A stretch of DNA of 64,000 nt, taken from contig JABMCL010001056.1 of the NCBI GenBank assembly GCA_018857735.1, positions 1,785,001-1,849,000 on the forward strand, given 5' to 3'. The DNA comes from Alviniconcha marisindica (taxonomy: Eukaryota > Mollusca > Gastropoda > Provannidae). Every line of letters begins with the position of its first letter. The stretch's first letter is position 1. Positions 1-15,442 of the stretch are shown in pieces. The translations under genes and the position numbers were made by a program. The notes beneath the pieces were generated by a model. It was not told the DNA's origin and ran no database searches. It saw nothing but the letters and a program-made list of their open reading frames with translations.

Positions 1-122
1 ACCAGCACCACGCACGCACGCACCAGCACGCACGCACGCACGCACACACAAAGCACACACACACACACATGTGAACAAGATTTGATACAAAAAGAAACAC
101 ACACACACATGAACACACACAC

Positions 123-158
<36 letters not shown>

Positions 159-179
159 ACCACCACCACACACACAGCA

Positions 180-242
<63 letters not shown>
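1..242. repeat. CA/CACG microsatellite
   Basis: Almost pure CA dinucleotide with CACG, CAG and CACC interruptions. Reading frames across it encode only His-Thr strings and are not genes. Confidence 0.95.
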
Positions 243-244
<2 letters not shown>

Positions 245-580
245 AAAATACAAAAACAAACAAGAAATGTCCAGAGCATGCGTGCATGGATAACTCATGC
301 TCCAGTCTTGAGGGAAAACTGCAGCAGCGAATGGCAAGCACACATTACCGTTCCGTGTTGAACCATCACGAAAAAATCATTACGAACTCCGTTGCTGGTG
401 GAAACATCAATATGAAACTACCAATCTTGTATTTCAGAACCATTCAAACCGACACTGAGAAGCCGCGAGGATTTCCTGTTTGGACCACTCACTAGTTTCA
501 TACAGCAAAATTAACTGCCAGCGAGTTTCTAACGGTTTCCAGTGAGTCAAGCTGTCTGAAAACGCGGAACTATATCCTGA
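243..580. other. Unannotated single-copy stretch
   Basis: Ordinary non-repetitive sequence between the CA repeat and the first minisatellite. I see no splice-bounded exon or RNA gene in it. Confidence 0.6.
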
Positions 581-1402
581 CACAAAATGTGGAACTGTGT
601 CTGGTGATAAAATGTGGAACTGTGTCTGGTGATAAAATGTGGAACTGTGTCTCTGTGGTAAAATGTGGAACTGTGTCTCTGTGATAAATTGTTGAACTGT
701 GTCCTATGATATAATGTGGAACTGTGTCTGGTGATAAATTGTTGAACTGTGCCTTGTGATAAAATGTGGAACTGTGTCTCTGTGGTAAATTGTTGAACTG
801 TGTCTTGTGATAAAATGTGAAACTGTGTCTCTGTGGTAAAATGTGGAACTGTGTCTCTGTGGTAAAATGTGGAACTGTGTCTCTGTGGTAAAATGTGGAA
901 CTGTGTACTGTGGTAAAATGTGGAACTGTGTCTGTGTGTTAAATTGTTGAACTGTGTCTTGTGATAAAATGTGGAACTGTGTCTCTGTGGTAAAATGTGG
1001 AACCGTGTCTGTGTGATAAATTGCTGAACTGTGTCCTGTGGTAAAATGTGAAACTGTGTTTCTGTGGTAAAATGTGGAACCGTGTCTGTGTGATAAATTG
1101 TTGAACTGTGTCTTGTGATAAAATGTGGAACTGTGTCTCTGTGGTAAAATGTGGAACTGTGTTTGTGTGATAAATTGTTGAACTGTGTCCTGTGATAAAA
1201 TGTGAAACTGTGTCTCTGTGGTAAAATGTGGAACTGTGTCTCTGTGATAAATTGTTGAACTGTGTCTTGTGATAAAATGTGGAACTGTGTCTCTGTGGTA
1301 AAATGTGGAACTGTGTCTCTGTGATAAATTGTTGAACTGTGTCTTGTGATAAAATGTGGAACTGTGTCTCTGTGGTAAAATGTGTAACTGTGTCTCTAAA
1401 TG
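581..1402. repeat. Minisatellite, unit about 24-27 bp
   Basis: Over 30 tandem variants of a unit built on 'aaatgtggaactgtgtctc', with alternating forms 'gtggtaaaatg' and 'gataaattgttg'. The two forms are interleaved, suggesting a higher-order unit. The open frames it creates on the minus strand are repeat translations, not genes. Confidence 0.95.
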
Positions 1403-1474
1403 ATAAATGAGTCATCTGCTAAAAAACAAAACCCTTTTTCATTGCAGACTTTGTGTGGAGCACCAACTGCTGAC

Positions 1475-2041
1475 TCGACCTCGTACCACGATGATGTTGA
1501 ACCGACTTGACATGGAGGGTCTCTGCTGTTGATCGGACCACGATAACCGATGATGCTGAACAGACCTCACACGGAGCATCTCTGTTGCTGATCAGACCGC
1601 GGTGATGCTGAACAGACTTCGCATGGGGTGTCTCTGCTGTTGATCGGACCATGATAACCACCATGATGCTGAACAGACTTCGCATGGAGCGTCTCTACTA
1701 CTGATCAGACCGCGGTGATGCTGAACAGACTTCGCATGGAGCGACTCTGCTGTTGAACAGACCACGGTGATGCTGAACAGATTTCGCATGAAGCGTCACT
1801 ACTGCTGATCAGACCACGATAACCGATGATGCTGAATAGACCTCACACGGAGCGTCTCTGCTGCTGATCAGACCATGATGGTGTTAAACAAACTTCACAT
1901 GGAGCGACTCTGCTGTTGATCAGATCACGATTATGCTGAACAGATGCTGATCAGATCACGATTATGCTGAACAGATCACGATTATGCTGAACAGACTTCA
2001 CGTGGAGCGACTCTGCTGCTGATAGGATCCCGATAACCACG

Positions 2042-2053
<12 letters not shown>
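1475..2053. repeat. Minisatellite, alternating 52/61-bp units
   Basis: About ten units containing 'gatgctgaacagacttcgca' and 'ctgctgatcagacca'. Spacing alternates near 52 and 61 bp because some units carry an extra 'cgataacc' block. The last unit runs into the first recognisable exon of the Ser/Pro-rich gene. Confidence 0.9.
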
Positions 2054-4956
<2,903 letters not shown>

Positions 4957-5260
4957 CGTCACATCCGGCGTTGTCTATGAGCGCCTGTGACAGCTGCGTC
5001 ACGTGTCAACTGCCGGTGGCGGTCAAGCGTGATAAGGCTTTGTGTCCACCTTTTTGATGGATGACAATGCTGAATTATGTGGGGGTTTTTTAACTGTTTG
5101 CGGTTCGCTGCTCTCGTTTCACGCTTCTGTTTGCGATGGAGGTGCGTATTTTTGCACAATGTTGTGTTGTCCCCCGAGTACTTTCAGTGATTTTTCTTCA
5201 CGTGTTAGTTTTGGAGTCGTCAATGACACTGAAACGTAGATTTTTTTCTGTGAAAAAATT

Positions 5261-5285
5261 AATAAAAAATAAATAAAAAAATAAA
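5261..5285 (+). terminator. Clustered poly(A) signals
   Basis: Four overlapping or closely spaced AATAAA hexamers (5261, 5268, 5272, 5280), about 300 bp after the TGA of the Ser/Pro-rich gene. They mark its probable 3' end with a short 3' UTR. Confidence 0.65.
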
Positions 5286-5289
5286 TGAT

Positions 5290-6100
5290 TGCACCCTGTA
5301 GCAAAACAGCAAAAGGAGACGGACATTTTTATATAGCCTTTTAGAGTCAATGGAAACTAAGGCGACATTACAGGCGCAATGAATTGTGAGTGTGCTGTGA
5401 TATCATTTACTCAGATTGTTGAACTATTTGATTTGTGGTAGCTGGGCTGGAGAAATTCGCTCTGTTGATCTGAAGCAACCGCCATCGATGCCCTCTCTGT
5501 GAACTGTGATTCTCTTTCGGCCACACAACGGAAGGTTTCTGTATATTTGTCCAGTGTTTCCTCATCGGAATTTAATGCTATGCACTGTGTTATAAGAGAT
5601 TTTCGGTCCTATTTCACTTATTTTTGTTGCTGAATGTTTGTTTGTTTTATGCTGGCTGACTGGTTGTTTGATCATGTGTAGGCTAGCGCCTGTTTTGTTA
5701 GCTTGGTCGGTTCTCTCTGGGGGATTCTTACTCTTAGGTTTGGTGTGTTTCATTCTTACCACTGGTCATTTACTTGCACCGATCATATTTCGACCACCAC
5801 CATTACAATCTAGATATTAACATGGACTTCTGAAAATCAAAACTGTACCAGCAGTATCGGAGCAGGTCGAGGACCCATGGATTCTTTTCCCACTTCGTTA
5901 GACAGATCAGAGATAATGTAGTGTAGTGCCTCTGGACTGAATTATTGATTATTTCTCTTCCTCCGCATACACTCGCGGTCTGCAGACAGACCATTACTAT
6001 TGTGTTGCTTTTTGTTGTTTGTTTAAAGGAGAATAACGATGAGAAATGGAAATGCATAAGACGTCATCAGCGCTGCTGTTGCTCTTCGGTTTCAATTTCA
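5290..6100. other. Intergenic, nothing recognised
   Basis: AT-rich single-copy sequence. Frames of 60-85 codons occur, but none has splice context or coding-like composition. Confidence 0.5.
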
Positions 6101-6103
6101 ATT

Positions 6104-6124
6104 TCCGGAGAGAGAGAGAGAGAC

Positions 6125-6157
<33 letters not shown>

Positions 6158-6215
6158 GACAGTTAGACAGACAGACAGACAGATAGTGAGAGACAGAGAG
6201 AGAGAGAGGGAGGAG
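6104..6215. repeat. GA / CAGA microsatellite
   Basis: GA dinucleotide and 'gacaga' tetranucleotide-type repeats. Frames through it encode Arg/Glu or Ser/Leu strings only. Confidence 0.9.
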
Positions 6216-6224
6216 GGATCCAAG

Positions 6225-6370
6225 CAGGGCAGAAAATATAAAGGCCGTTTCAGACATGAAGACTCGTCAGAAATCAGGAACTGCGTGAAAGTCGAGGTGG
6301 CCGACCTGGGCCCCCCGTCCCCAACAGTCTTTATGGTTCCTGCGGACGTAAAGGAACACCCGGCAGAACC
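6225..6370 (+). mobile_element. SINE body fragment
   Basis: Shares 'gtcgaggtgg', 'cgtcc.caa' and 'tttctgcggacgt'-type blocks with 36060-36160, and the last block with the intact SINE at 12825-13155. A degenerate copy without a clear tRNA head. Confidence 0.55.
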
Positions 6371-6592
6371 GGAACTTGGAGACTCAACACCCTCGTCATG
6401 AAGGCATCATGAAGGCGGCTTGGCGTGTCTCTTGAGGAAGGCTGTTCTGGTGCCAGTCCCTTTGCTGTTCTTGGGGGGAAAGCCTGTCCTTCTGAATCGG
6501 AGTTCTGCCCTGCATGCAAACTGCCTGCATCACAGGTCACGGCCACACCTCGCTCTGGACTTTGGTTGGACTTGTAGCTCTGTGCTGCGTGT

Positions 6593-7230
6593 AAGTACGT
6601 AACTTGGTGTTTTACGCCCAGTCAGCTAGTACGAGTATACGCCCAGTCAGCTAGTACGAGTATACGCTCATTCAGCTAGTACGAGTATACGCCCAGTCAG
6701 CTAGTACGAGTATACGCCCAGTCAGCTAGTATGAGCATACGCCCAGTCAGCTAGTACGAGTATACGCTCATTCAGCTAGTACGAGTATACGCCCAGTCAG
6801 CTAGTACGAGTATACGCTCATTCAGCTAGTACGAGTATACGCCCAGTCAGCTAGTACGAGTATACGCCCAGTCAGCTAGTACGAGTATACGCCAGTCAGC
6901 TAGTACGAGTATACGCCCAGTCAGCTAGTACGGTTTACGCCCAGTCAGCTAGTACGAGTATACGCCCAGTCAGCTAGTACGAGTATACGCCCAGTCAGCT
7001 AGTACGGTTTTACGCCCAGTCAGCTAGTACGAGTATACGCCCAGTCAGCTAGTACGAGTATACGCCCAGTCAGCTAGTACGAGTATACGCTCATTCAGCT
7101 AGTACGATTATACGCCATTCAGCTAGTACGATTATAAGCCCAGTCAGCTAGTACGATTATACGCCCAGTCAGCTAGTACGATTATACTCTCAGTCAGCTA
7201 GTACGAGTATACGCCCAGTTAGCTGGTACG
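6593..7230. repeat. 25-bp minisatellite seeded on a SINE tail
   Basis: About 25 tandem copies of a 25-bp unit 'tacgcccagtcagctagtac' plus 'gagta'. Variants carry 'gctcattcag' or 'cggttt'. The left edge, 'gtaacttggtgttttacgcccagtca' split across 6600-6625, is the reverse complement of the dispersed SINE tail found at 39259-40968 and elsewhere, so the array seems to have expanded from that tail. Confidence 0.9.
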
Positions 7231-7680
7231 CTTTGCCCTTGCTGGGTTGTTGGTGGTTGTAGATCGTCGTGAGCTGCGCTAGCTTACAACGTTGTTCTAG
7301 GGTTGGCCAAATGAGGTTTTGCACCATTTCGTCCACGCTGGATGTGTTGTGGTGCCTCTGATCGTTTCTAGACAATAAATACCATGACTAAGTCAGTTGC
7401 ACACGCGATTCCTGGACCCATGTGATAAGGACCCCATGTTTATGTATTTTTTCTTCTTATTTTCTTATTAGACATAAAATCACCATAAATGTGCTTTCAT
7501 TTGCAAGGTTTTCATCGTTGTTGATTTTTTATTCTCGTTGCTCACTTTCTGTTTGTTTTCGTTTTTCTTTTTCACATCTGATTCACTTTCAGTGATTATG
7601 CTTGCCCATTCCATAGCAGCAGACGTAGACCGAAGAAAGCGTAAGCTTCATATTGATTCTATGACACATATTTACCCCTA

Positions 7681-7689
<9 letters not shown>

Positions 7690-7757
<68 letters not shown>
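7690..7757. repeat. TA microsatellite
   Basis: A nearly perfect (TA)n of about 68 bp, with a second short TA block near 7832-7851. The flanks (7760-8160) hold nothing I recognise as a gene. Confidence 0.95.
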
Positions 7758-7760
<3 letters not shown>

Positions 7761-8163
7761 GGATTCATATCCAAGTTGCAAACCATCCATTGGATGAGCT
7801 GGGAAGAGTTAATTCCCATGGCAACTAAAAAAAATATATATATATATATATAAATAAAGGTGGGGCAAGAAAAATCCACCTTCACACGTAACTGGCACGT
7901 TCTACAACTATCCACTGGATAACTTTTAGGGTGATTTCCCTTACCACTTGGAAAAGAGACATGCCGGTCAGAACGTAAATTCAGCAAAGATCCCAGCTGT
8001 TGCCATTCTTTTGGCACCAGGAGACACTACATAACTATGTCTGCATTCATTTACGTGCAGGAAAAACTATTGCATACACAAAATACCTCCCTAATATGTG
8101 TGAAGAAAAGAAAGAAAAAGAAACCCCAAAACAGACACTGATAAGCTTTGCCAGCTTTGCTAG

Positions 8164-8169
8164 CTTTAT
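8164..8169 (-). terminator. Possible poly(A) signal for the HEAT gene
   Basis: Plus-strand 'tttatt' gives AATAAA on the minus strand, followed about 30-50 nt later by a T/G-rich stretch. If used, the HEAT-repeat gene would have a 2.2-kb 3' UTR containing both tandem arrays at 9250-10330. No closer minus-strand AATAAA stands out. Confidence 0.3.
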
Positions 8170-8249
8170 TGAAGAAACTCCTGAGGCCAAAGCATTAAAC
8201 ACATGTACTTATGGCACACACAGACATTAGAGATTAATGTTTCATTTTG

Positions 8250-8757
8250 AGGAATACATTGGTACTTCAACATTAAGGAAAATCAGTGCAGACGACACAG
8301 TTTCCTTCTTGTGTGTCTGTGTGTGTTTTTTGGTTGTTTTTGTAGTTGTTGTTGTAGAAACACAGTGCAATGACTCGACTAGCCTCAAGCAAAGCCAAAA
8401 GTAAACAAAAGCTCAGTTTTGATCGCATAATGTACTTCTTGATGCCCAAGACAAAATACCACACACTATAAACTCAGAACACGAATATCATCACCATCAT
8501 CATTATCATGAGGAGGACACACTAATCAAGTAACCAGAAGAAGAAAAATGCTGGGAATTACAAACTTAAAAATTCATAAGCCAAGTTGTAAGGGACCACC
8601 TCAAAAAGAACAAGAATTACAATGATTAGAATCATGAACAATGCTTGTTAGTATCATGACTTCTGTGCTAATTTTTGTACACAATGTGACCATGAGATTT
8701 TGCATTACAATAACCTAACACAGTGACGCATGATTAATCAGCTTTAAAATGAGCCAA

Positions 8758-8811
<54 letters not shown>

Positions 8812-9245
8812 TCATCATCACCATTATCATTATACATACACAGTAATCTTTCACTGTAACATGATTAGATCTATCAACATAAATCACAAATTTTACCCCC
8901 CCCCCCCCAACACACACACATCTCTCTGAAACACACATAGAGCTAATCAACAAGTAAACACTAAGAAAAATAAGCACTGTCAATATAAAGCTTTGTCACC
9001 AACGTTGCAAACAACATGCAAAGTAACACTTTGAGCTTTGCTCTCTGATTCAGGTCTTTCTTGTGTCCTATTGTAATACATGTGACACCCACCAATAAAG
9101 GGCTCTGTGCTGAGTTCTGCCTAAGCTACAAATGTTCACTGATTACAGGATATATGCTGTAACTGAGGCAAATTACATTCATCTGAAAGCTGGATTCAGC
9201 TTCCAAACATTGTGCATTCTACCAGTCAACACAGTACCACACAAG
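8250..9245. other. Non-coding stretch with short simple repeats
   Basis: AT-rich sequence with a CT tract (8762-8799), a poly-C run (8897-8908) and CA tracts. No exon seen. It may be 3' UTR of the minus-strand gene if the signal at 8164 is used. Confidence 0.5.
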
Positions 9246-9249
9246 TACC

Positions 9250-9765
9250 TCTACACCTCTATCACTGTAATGTACTTTTGGGGGTATACATCCATACCTC
9301 TGCACCTCTATCAATGTAACACACTTTTGGGGGTATACATCCATACCTCTGCACCTCTATCAATGTAACACACTTTTGGGGGTATACATCCATACCTCTG
9401 CACCTCTGTGAATGTACTGTGCTTTTGGGGGTACACATTCATACCTCTACACCTCTATCAATGTAACACACTTTTGGGGGTATACATCCATACCTCTACA
9501 CCTCTGTGAATGTACTGTGCTTTTGGGGGTACACATTCATACCTCTACACCTCTATCAATGTAACACGCTTTTGGGGGTATGCATCCATACCTCTAAACC
9601 TATTCATGTAATGTGCTTTTGGGGGTACACACTCATACCTCTACACCTCTATCAATGTAATGTGTTTTTGGGGGTACACACTCATACCTCTACACCTCTA
9701 TCAATGTAATGTGCTTTTGGGGGTACACATTCATACCTCTACACCTCTACCAATATAAAGCTGAT
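9250..9765. repeat. 49-bp minisatellite
   Basis: About ten copies of a unit of roughly 49 bp containing 'cacctctatcaatgtaa' and 'cttttgggggtacacattca'. The period of 49 means that translation cycles through three frames, so the open frames across it are not genes. Confidence 0.92.
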
Positions 9766-9844
9766 TTTTGCTCAGAAGGACAGGGACGGAACAGACACAC
9801 AACAACTGACTGCAGTGAGGGCAAGATGCAAGCCACACTCAAGT

Positions 9845-10320
9845 GTCTCCAACACTTTACAGCATCCTTTGTAAGCATGGCTATCAATGTAACACTGAAC
9901 TTAGCTGGACTCCTGTAGCGAACGTGTGGTGGAAACTACACTATGTATGCGCTGAGCAATTGATCGCTGTGGGCACAAGCCAGGCTCAGAGCCTCCGACA
10001 CTTTACAGCATCCTTTGTAAGCATGGCTATCAATGTAACACTGAACTTAGCTGGACTCCCCTAACGCAGGTGTGGTGGAAACTAGACTATGCATGCACTG
10101 AGCAATTGATTGCAGTGAGCACAAACCATGCTCAGAACTTTCAACACTTCACAGCATCCCTTTTAAGCATGGCCTTCAATGTAACGTTGAACTTAGTTGG
10201 ACTCCTGTAGCGTACGTGCGGTGAAAACTATTCGTATGCACTGAGCAACCGATCGCAGTGGGCGCAAGCCATGCTCAGAACCTTCAACACTTTATGGCAT
10301 CCTTTGTAAGCGTGGAGGAG
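9845..10320. repeat. Tandem repeat, period about 146 bp
   Basis: Four diverged copies starting near 9850, 9998, 10142 and 10286, each with 'cactttacagcatcctttgt', 'tgaacttagctggactcc' and 'gcactgagcaattgatcg'. It lies just past the stop codon of the HEAT gene, within its presumed 3' UTR. Confidence 0.85.
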
Positions 10321-10373
10321 GAGAAGAGGCAGAGCACATAGTGAGCAGCAGACTGCAGTTGGTGAGGCCACAC

Positions 10374-13300
10374 TCAAGGTCTTGGAGGCCCTATGCACAT
10401 GTCCAGTTGAGCCAAGTACCTGAAAAGTTGAGGTGGGGGGGGGGGGGGGGGGGGGGAAGGGGGCATTATTATTTTTTCTCTCTCTTTTAAGTCTGCCTAT
10501 TTCAACAAATAACTGGTTATTTAATAACAACAGCAAAAAAGCCACATTTAATGTTATTAAAATAACAACAATAATATTTGTGATGCAGAACCTTTCGAGA
10601 CATTCCATCTCTGTTTCTAACGACAGATTAACTTCCCACATCAACTTGCGCTACAATACCGCCAGTCACAAAGGCAGAACAAGTACCCCATTGACCCAAA
10701 TTACAAACCAGAAAATATTTTCCATGCACATAGATACCATCTTCAAGTGAACTGAACTGAACTGGCTAAAACTTTTTTTTAAGCCAATACAAATTTAAAC
10801 GTGAACCAGTCGTACCTGGGATCAAACTGTTCAACTCGGCCTCTCATGATGCCTTCACCAAGGAAATGACTCAGTTCCACCAAACACTGGCTGGCCGCAG
10901 CTGCTGTCAGCGCATTGTCACACTCCTGCAAAAAGCATGCAGGCCTGAATTATTCAATAAAACAATAAAAGTGTTCACTTCTGCATGCAGTTTGCCCTGA
11001 CATAACCGTCATAGTTGACTGGGTGTAAAAAATAATCAATCCCTTTCCTCTATGGTTGACTGGATGTAAAAAATAAATTTAAAAAAATTCTTTTACTTTC
11101 CTCTAACATGCAATCAATGGTAGGTGACTGACACTTTCTTACTCTCACGTCACTCACCATTCTCTCACCACCCAAATCTTAAGGCAATCAGGATGATCCC
11201 GTCATTATTTGATTTTCACAGCATGCAGGCAGCATGTCTTCGGAGATAAATAATAAATAAGCCTTGGTGCTGTTACGTCCCTACCATCAAAATGCCAAGT
11301 ACTGTTCCCCGCCACTGAACCATCCCCAACAACCTGCACCTGCTGTTGTGCTGTGTCTCCCAGTCAGTGTTTGCCAACAACCCCCCCCCCACCCCAGTCC
11401 TTCTGAAATGAAAAATGAAAAAAAAAGGAACCATATTCAATGGGTAAAAACTCACCAAGCTGTAGAAGATGGGTTCCAGGAAATGCTCAAGGTGTGACTT
11501 GAACTGGCGTTTGCCGAGACCTTTGGCAAGGTTTGGTAACTGACAAACAAAGGAAGAAATGTGTCATCGTAGACACACTTTCCATATATATACACATTTG
11601 TAAATACATCTGACATTTAAAGTGCACAACTGTGCACAGGTCTTTGTTCTGTGGTGGTTGTTTTGTTGTTGTTCTGGTCAACTGTGCACAGGATATTGCT
11701 TGCTCTCCTGCAGTGGGGTACCTACCTGTGGGGTGCCACAGGTGCACAAATTAGGAACAATTCTGCTGAGAATTGAGAGTAAACAAACCTGGAGTAGGTC
11801 AGAGCAGGGCTTTGCCTAGCAACAGAAACTTACCTTTCTAATTTCTGCCTCCGTGATTCACTCAACCTTATTTTTTGCTAATCCTCTTCAACAGTACAGT
11901 GAAGTGTCTCATGAATGGTGAATCACATTGTTTTTCTTTTTTCACTTGTGATTTGATGAGTTCTGTATCATCCTGATATGACATCAACAGTTGACCGGGC
12001 ATGAAATATGGCATAAATATTGCCGGCTAAGAAAATGTAACTCAAAATGACTGGGTGAGGTAGGCAGTAACAGTGCATGGCTCTATTTACACCTAAAGAT
12101 TTGCATAATGTCAACAGATCTTGTTTCTCTGTTCTTTTTTCCTTAAAATCTTTCTCCAGCATTTCTAGTTCTGTTCTCTGTTCAAACTGATTTTTTTTTC
12201 CTCAAATCTTTCTCCTGCATTTCTAGTTCCAGCTTCTGTTCAAACCAACTTCGTTCAGATCTTTCTTCTGCATTTCCAGTTCTACCCTCTGTTCAAACTG
12301 GTTTCATTCAACTCTTTCTTCTGCACTTCTCCCCACCTGTTTGCAGACGGTCTCCAGGAAGTTGAGGTGGTGGGTGTAGTGTCGCTTTGTGCAGGCCTTT
12401 CCCAGCAGTGGCAGCAGCTTCATCACTGGTGCTGCCATCGACGCAATGTGCGACAACTCTGCCAGCAGACTGACACACCTGGGCGCAAAACCATGTTCCA
12501 CAATCAACACACAAGGGAGTTAATCAGCGCTCGAAATATGTAACACAAGTACAACAACAAAGACCTGAGTCGCCTACAGTAACTCTCACCTGGCATGCGT
12601 GTAAATACAAATTACATAAACTCCACCAGAGTTACATCCTCTACATTTCATTTTTCACTGTCCACAAGTCAGAGACTTAATGGTGGCCAAGGACATCAAA
12701 GACAGTCAAGCTGAGCAATAAGCTTTACAAACGAGGAACTCTGCTAGCAGACTGACACACCTGGGCCTGCAGTAACTCTCACCTGGTATACATTTAAATA
12801 CAAAGTACATAAACTCCACCAGAGAGAGGTGTGAGCCGGTTTGGCCTAGCGGTAAGGCGTTAGGCTGGTAAGCGGAAGGACCTCGGTTCGATACCACTTC
12901 GGCTCTCCTTTCTCTTCAAAAAAGGTTGTGGTTTGTGGACACTGTCTTGTGACTTTGTCCGTCACTTCCTACTGAAACATTAAATGGCTCTCATCGCTGC
13001 CCATCTTAATGCAGGAATCATTTTGGTGGTGACAGTGTAGCGATAGGTATATAATCTCCCTCTCCCCCCACCTCCATACCCCTTTCCCCCCCTTCTCCCC
13101 GTCCCTAATAAGCCGTACGGTTTCTGCGGACGTTAAGCACCATGTTTACTTACTTACTCCACCAGAGTTACATCCTCTACATTTTATTTTTCACTGTCCA
13201 CAAGTCAGACTTGATGATGGCCAAGGACATCAAAGATGGTCAAGCTGTGGAGTAAGCTCTACAAACAAGGAACAACACTGTCAGCAGACTGACACACTTG

Positions 13301-15387
13301 GGTGCAAAACCATTGTCCACGGGTCAGAGACTTCATGAAAAAGGGAATCAAAAACATGCAAGCTGAGGGATAAGCTTTACAAATGAGGAACAAAAAGGGA
13401 GAAGACAGGGTGAGTGCTGAAGTCCGTCTTGCTGGAAACTATCAAACCTGTTCTGTTCTGCAAGCTTGCCACCTGTAGCACTTACACAGAAAGCAAGAAA
13501 GAAGAGAATGCATAGTAAAAATAATGGGCATGTAGCATGCCAAACTGGCCCTAAACATTTACCTTTTGTTCTTTTTTTTTTTTTACAAGTCCGTATACGT
13601 TCGGACAAAGATTAAAATGCACAGACATATCCACACACACACTTAACACATACACAAAGTGACAAACACACACACACATACATACATACAACACACACAC
13701 AAAATGCGTACACAAACACACACACACACATTAGCAGTGCAGCAACATACAAGTGGGTACACACCCACACATACCCATCAGCCAGCTCCCAGGGCTCGGA
13801 GGGTTTCCTGAATTTGTGATCCATGCAGCCCCCGCTGCGACCCCGACCCATCTTGGGAGCCAGGGACCCACAAGAGTACATCTGAAAAAACACACCTTCC
13901 AAATGCACTGTGGGACCCTTTTGAAACAAAGCGGTCAGAGCATCAAAATAACTTCTCCGAGCAGACATCTTTCTTAACAAAAAACAAGCACCGACCAACC
14001 AACAAACAAAACACATGCACACACACACACACACACGTATGCATGCAAGTATGCATACACGCACACACACACACACAAAATGAAAGTATGCAGTAGTTCT
14101 AATTTGATCTCTTTGTCTTTATCAAAACTTCACATAAAGTGCAGTGGTGCTCACCCTTGTTGGGGAGATACCACGCTGTGGAAATGGCCGTGGTTATTAT
14201 CACTGCCATTATTTGGGGGATGAGGCAATGTGATGGCTGTTGGGGAGGAGGGGAGGTGCTGTCCCCACAAAACATCACCTGTTTGTCAGTGTGCAGCTCC
14301 ATGTCATTGTCGCGGAGCTGCTTGGCGACGCTGTAGGTGGCAGGGCTGGTGTCCAGGCTGGAATACTTCTCACTAGTGGCTGGCTGGTTCTCCAGACCCT
14401 CAAACCCTTCACTCACCTTGCCCAGGACCGTGCCGGCGCTCACCTCACCTGCATCAGACATCATAATGTAACACAGATGCAGAGAGAGATGGTTTTTAAT
14501 GCCTAGTCAACACCTGCTGGTTCTCTGGGTCCTCAAACCCTTTGCTCACCTTGTCCAGCACCGTTCCGGTGCTCACCTCACTTGCATCAGATGTCATAAC
14601 GTAACATAGTTACATAGACAGAACATTGGTTTTTAATGTCCAGTCAACACACCAGCTGTATCAGGGCAAAATAACATAATGGAGTGCAAAAGAATATGTA
14701 TAAGGTATCTAGAACTAACGTGGGCCCAAAATGCATGACACAAAACTAACAACAGAGTCAACAAAAATATATGGAATTATGAGAACCATACTAATTATAC
14801 AAACCAATGCAATCAAACAAAATAAAACCCTCTTACCATAAGCCTTGACCACGTTCACAAGAGCAATAGCGGCACCCTGTCGCACAGATGGAATGTTGTC
14901 TTGGAGATTGTTGAAAAACAAAGGGTAAAGTGCTGGCAGCTTCTCTCTGTTTAAACAAAATCAATACTCGCCTTTACAGGATAAGTATATAAAGCAATAT
15001 TCAAAGACAAACAACAAGTTGGCTTAAAAATGTCCCACATTTTCAGCGCAACTGCCTTCCTTAAAAATGTCCCCAATTTTCAGCACAAATGCCTTCCTCA
15101 GGGATTGATTTCTTACAACTGACCTATATATATATATCTACTATCTGTAGTTGTGATTGCATGCACTTATAGATGCTGCTCATGTAACATCATCAATTCT
15201 CAAAAGGAAAAGAAAAATGTACAACAATTGCATGCAACAATGATCACACAAAAATACAGCTTTTCGGATTTGTAATTTGTCCCTGGTATTATACTGTGCT
15301 ACAGCAGAATTAACGGCATCAGTATAATGATGTTCAAAAAGAGAGAGAAAGTTGAGATATATAATATATAAAATCTGAGAGAGAGAG

Positions 15388-15442
<55 letters not shown>

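Larger units (their letters stand above)
12464..13395. repeat. Triplicated exon 14 edge plus intron
   Basis: The acceptor edge of HEAT exon 14 ('cagcagactgacacacctgg') recurs at about 12751 and 13280. An adjoining block ('gtccacaagtcagag', 'ggccaaggacatcaaaga', 'aagctttacaaacgagga') occurs at about 12660, 13197 and 13316. These are diverged tandem copies within intron 13; copy two is split by the SINE at 12825-13155. None of the extra copies keeps a full exon. Confidence 0.8.

Noticed and set aside
939..1415. 158-codon minus-strand frame
   Set aside because: Translation of the 24-27-bp minisatellite.
6611..7230. CRISPR-like array
   Set aside because: Units are directly adjacent with no unique spacers, and the genome is eukaryotic.
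9132..9709. Repeated-peptide gene in the 49-bp array
   Set aside because: The period is not a multiple of three and the frame is broken repeatedly; it is a minisatellite.
12833..12905. tRNA gene
   Set aside because: It has A and B boxes, but the acceptor stem does not pair well, a SINE body follows, and target-site duplications flank the whole unit. It is a SINE head.
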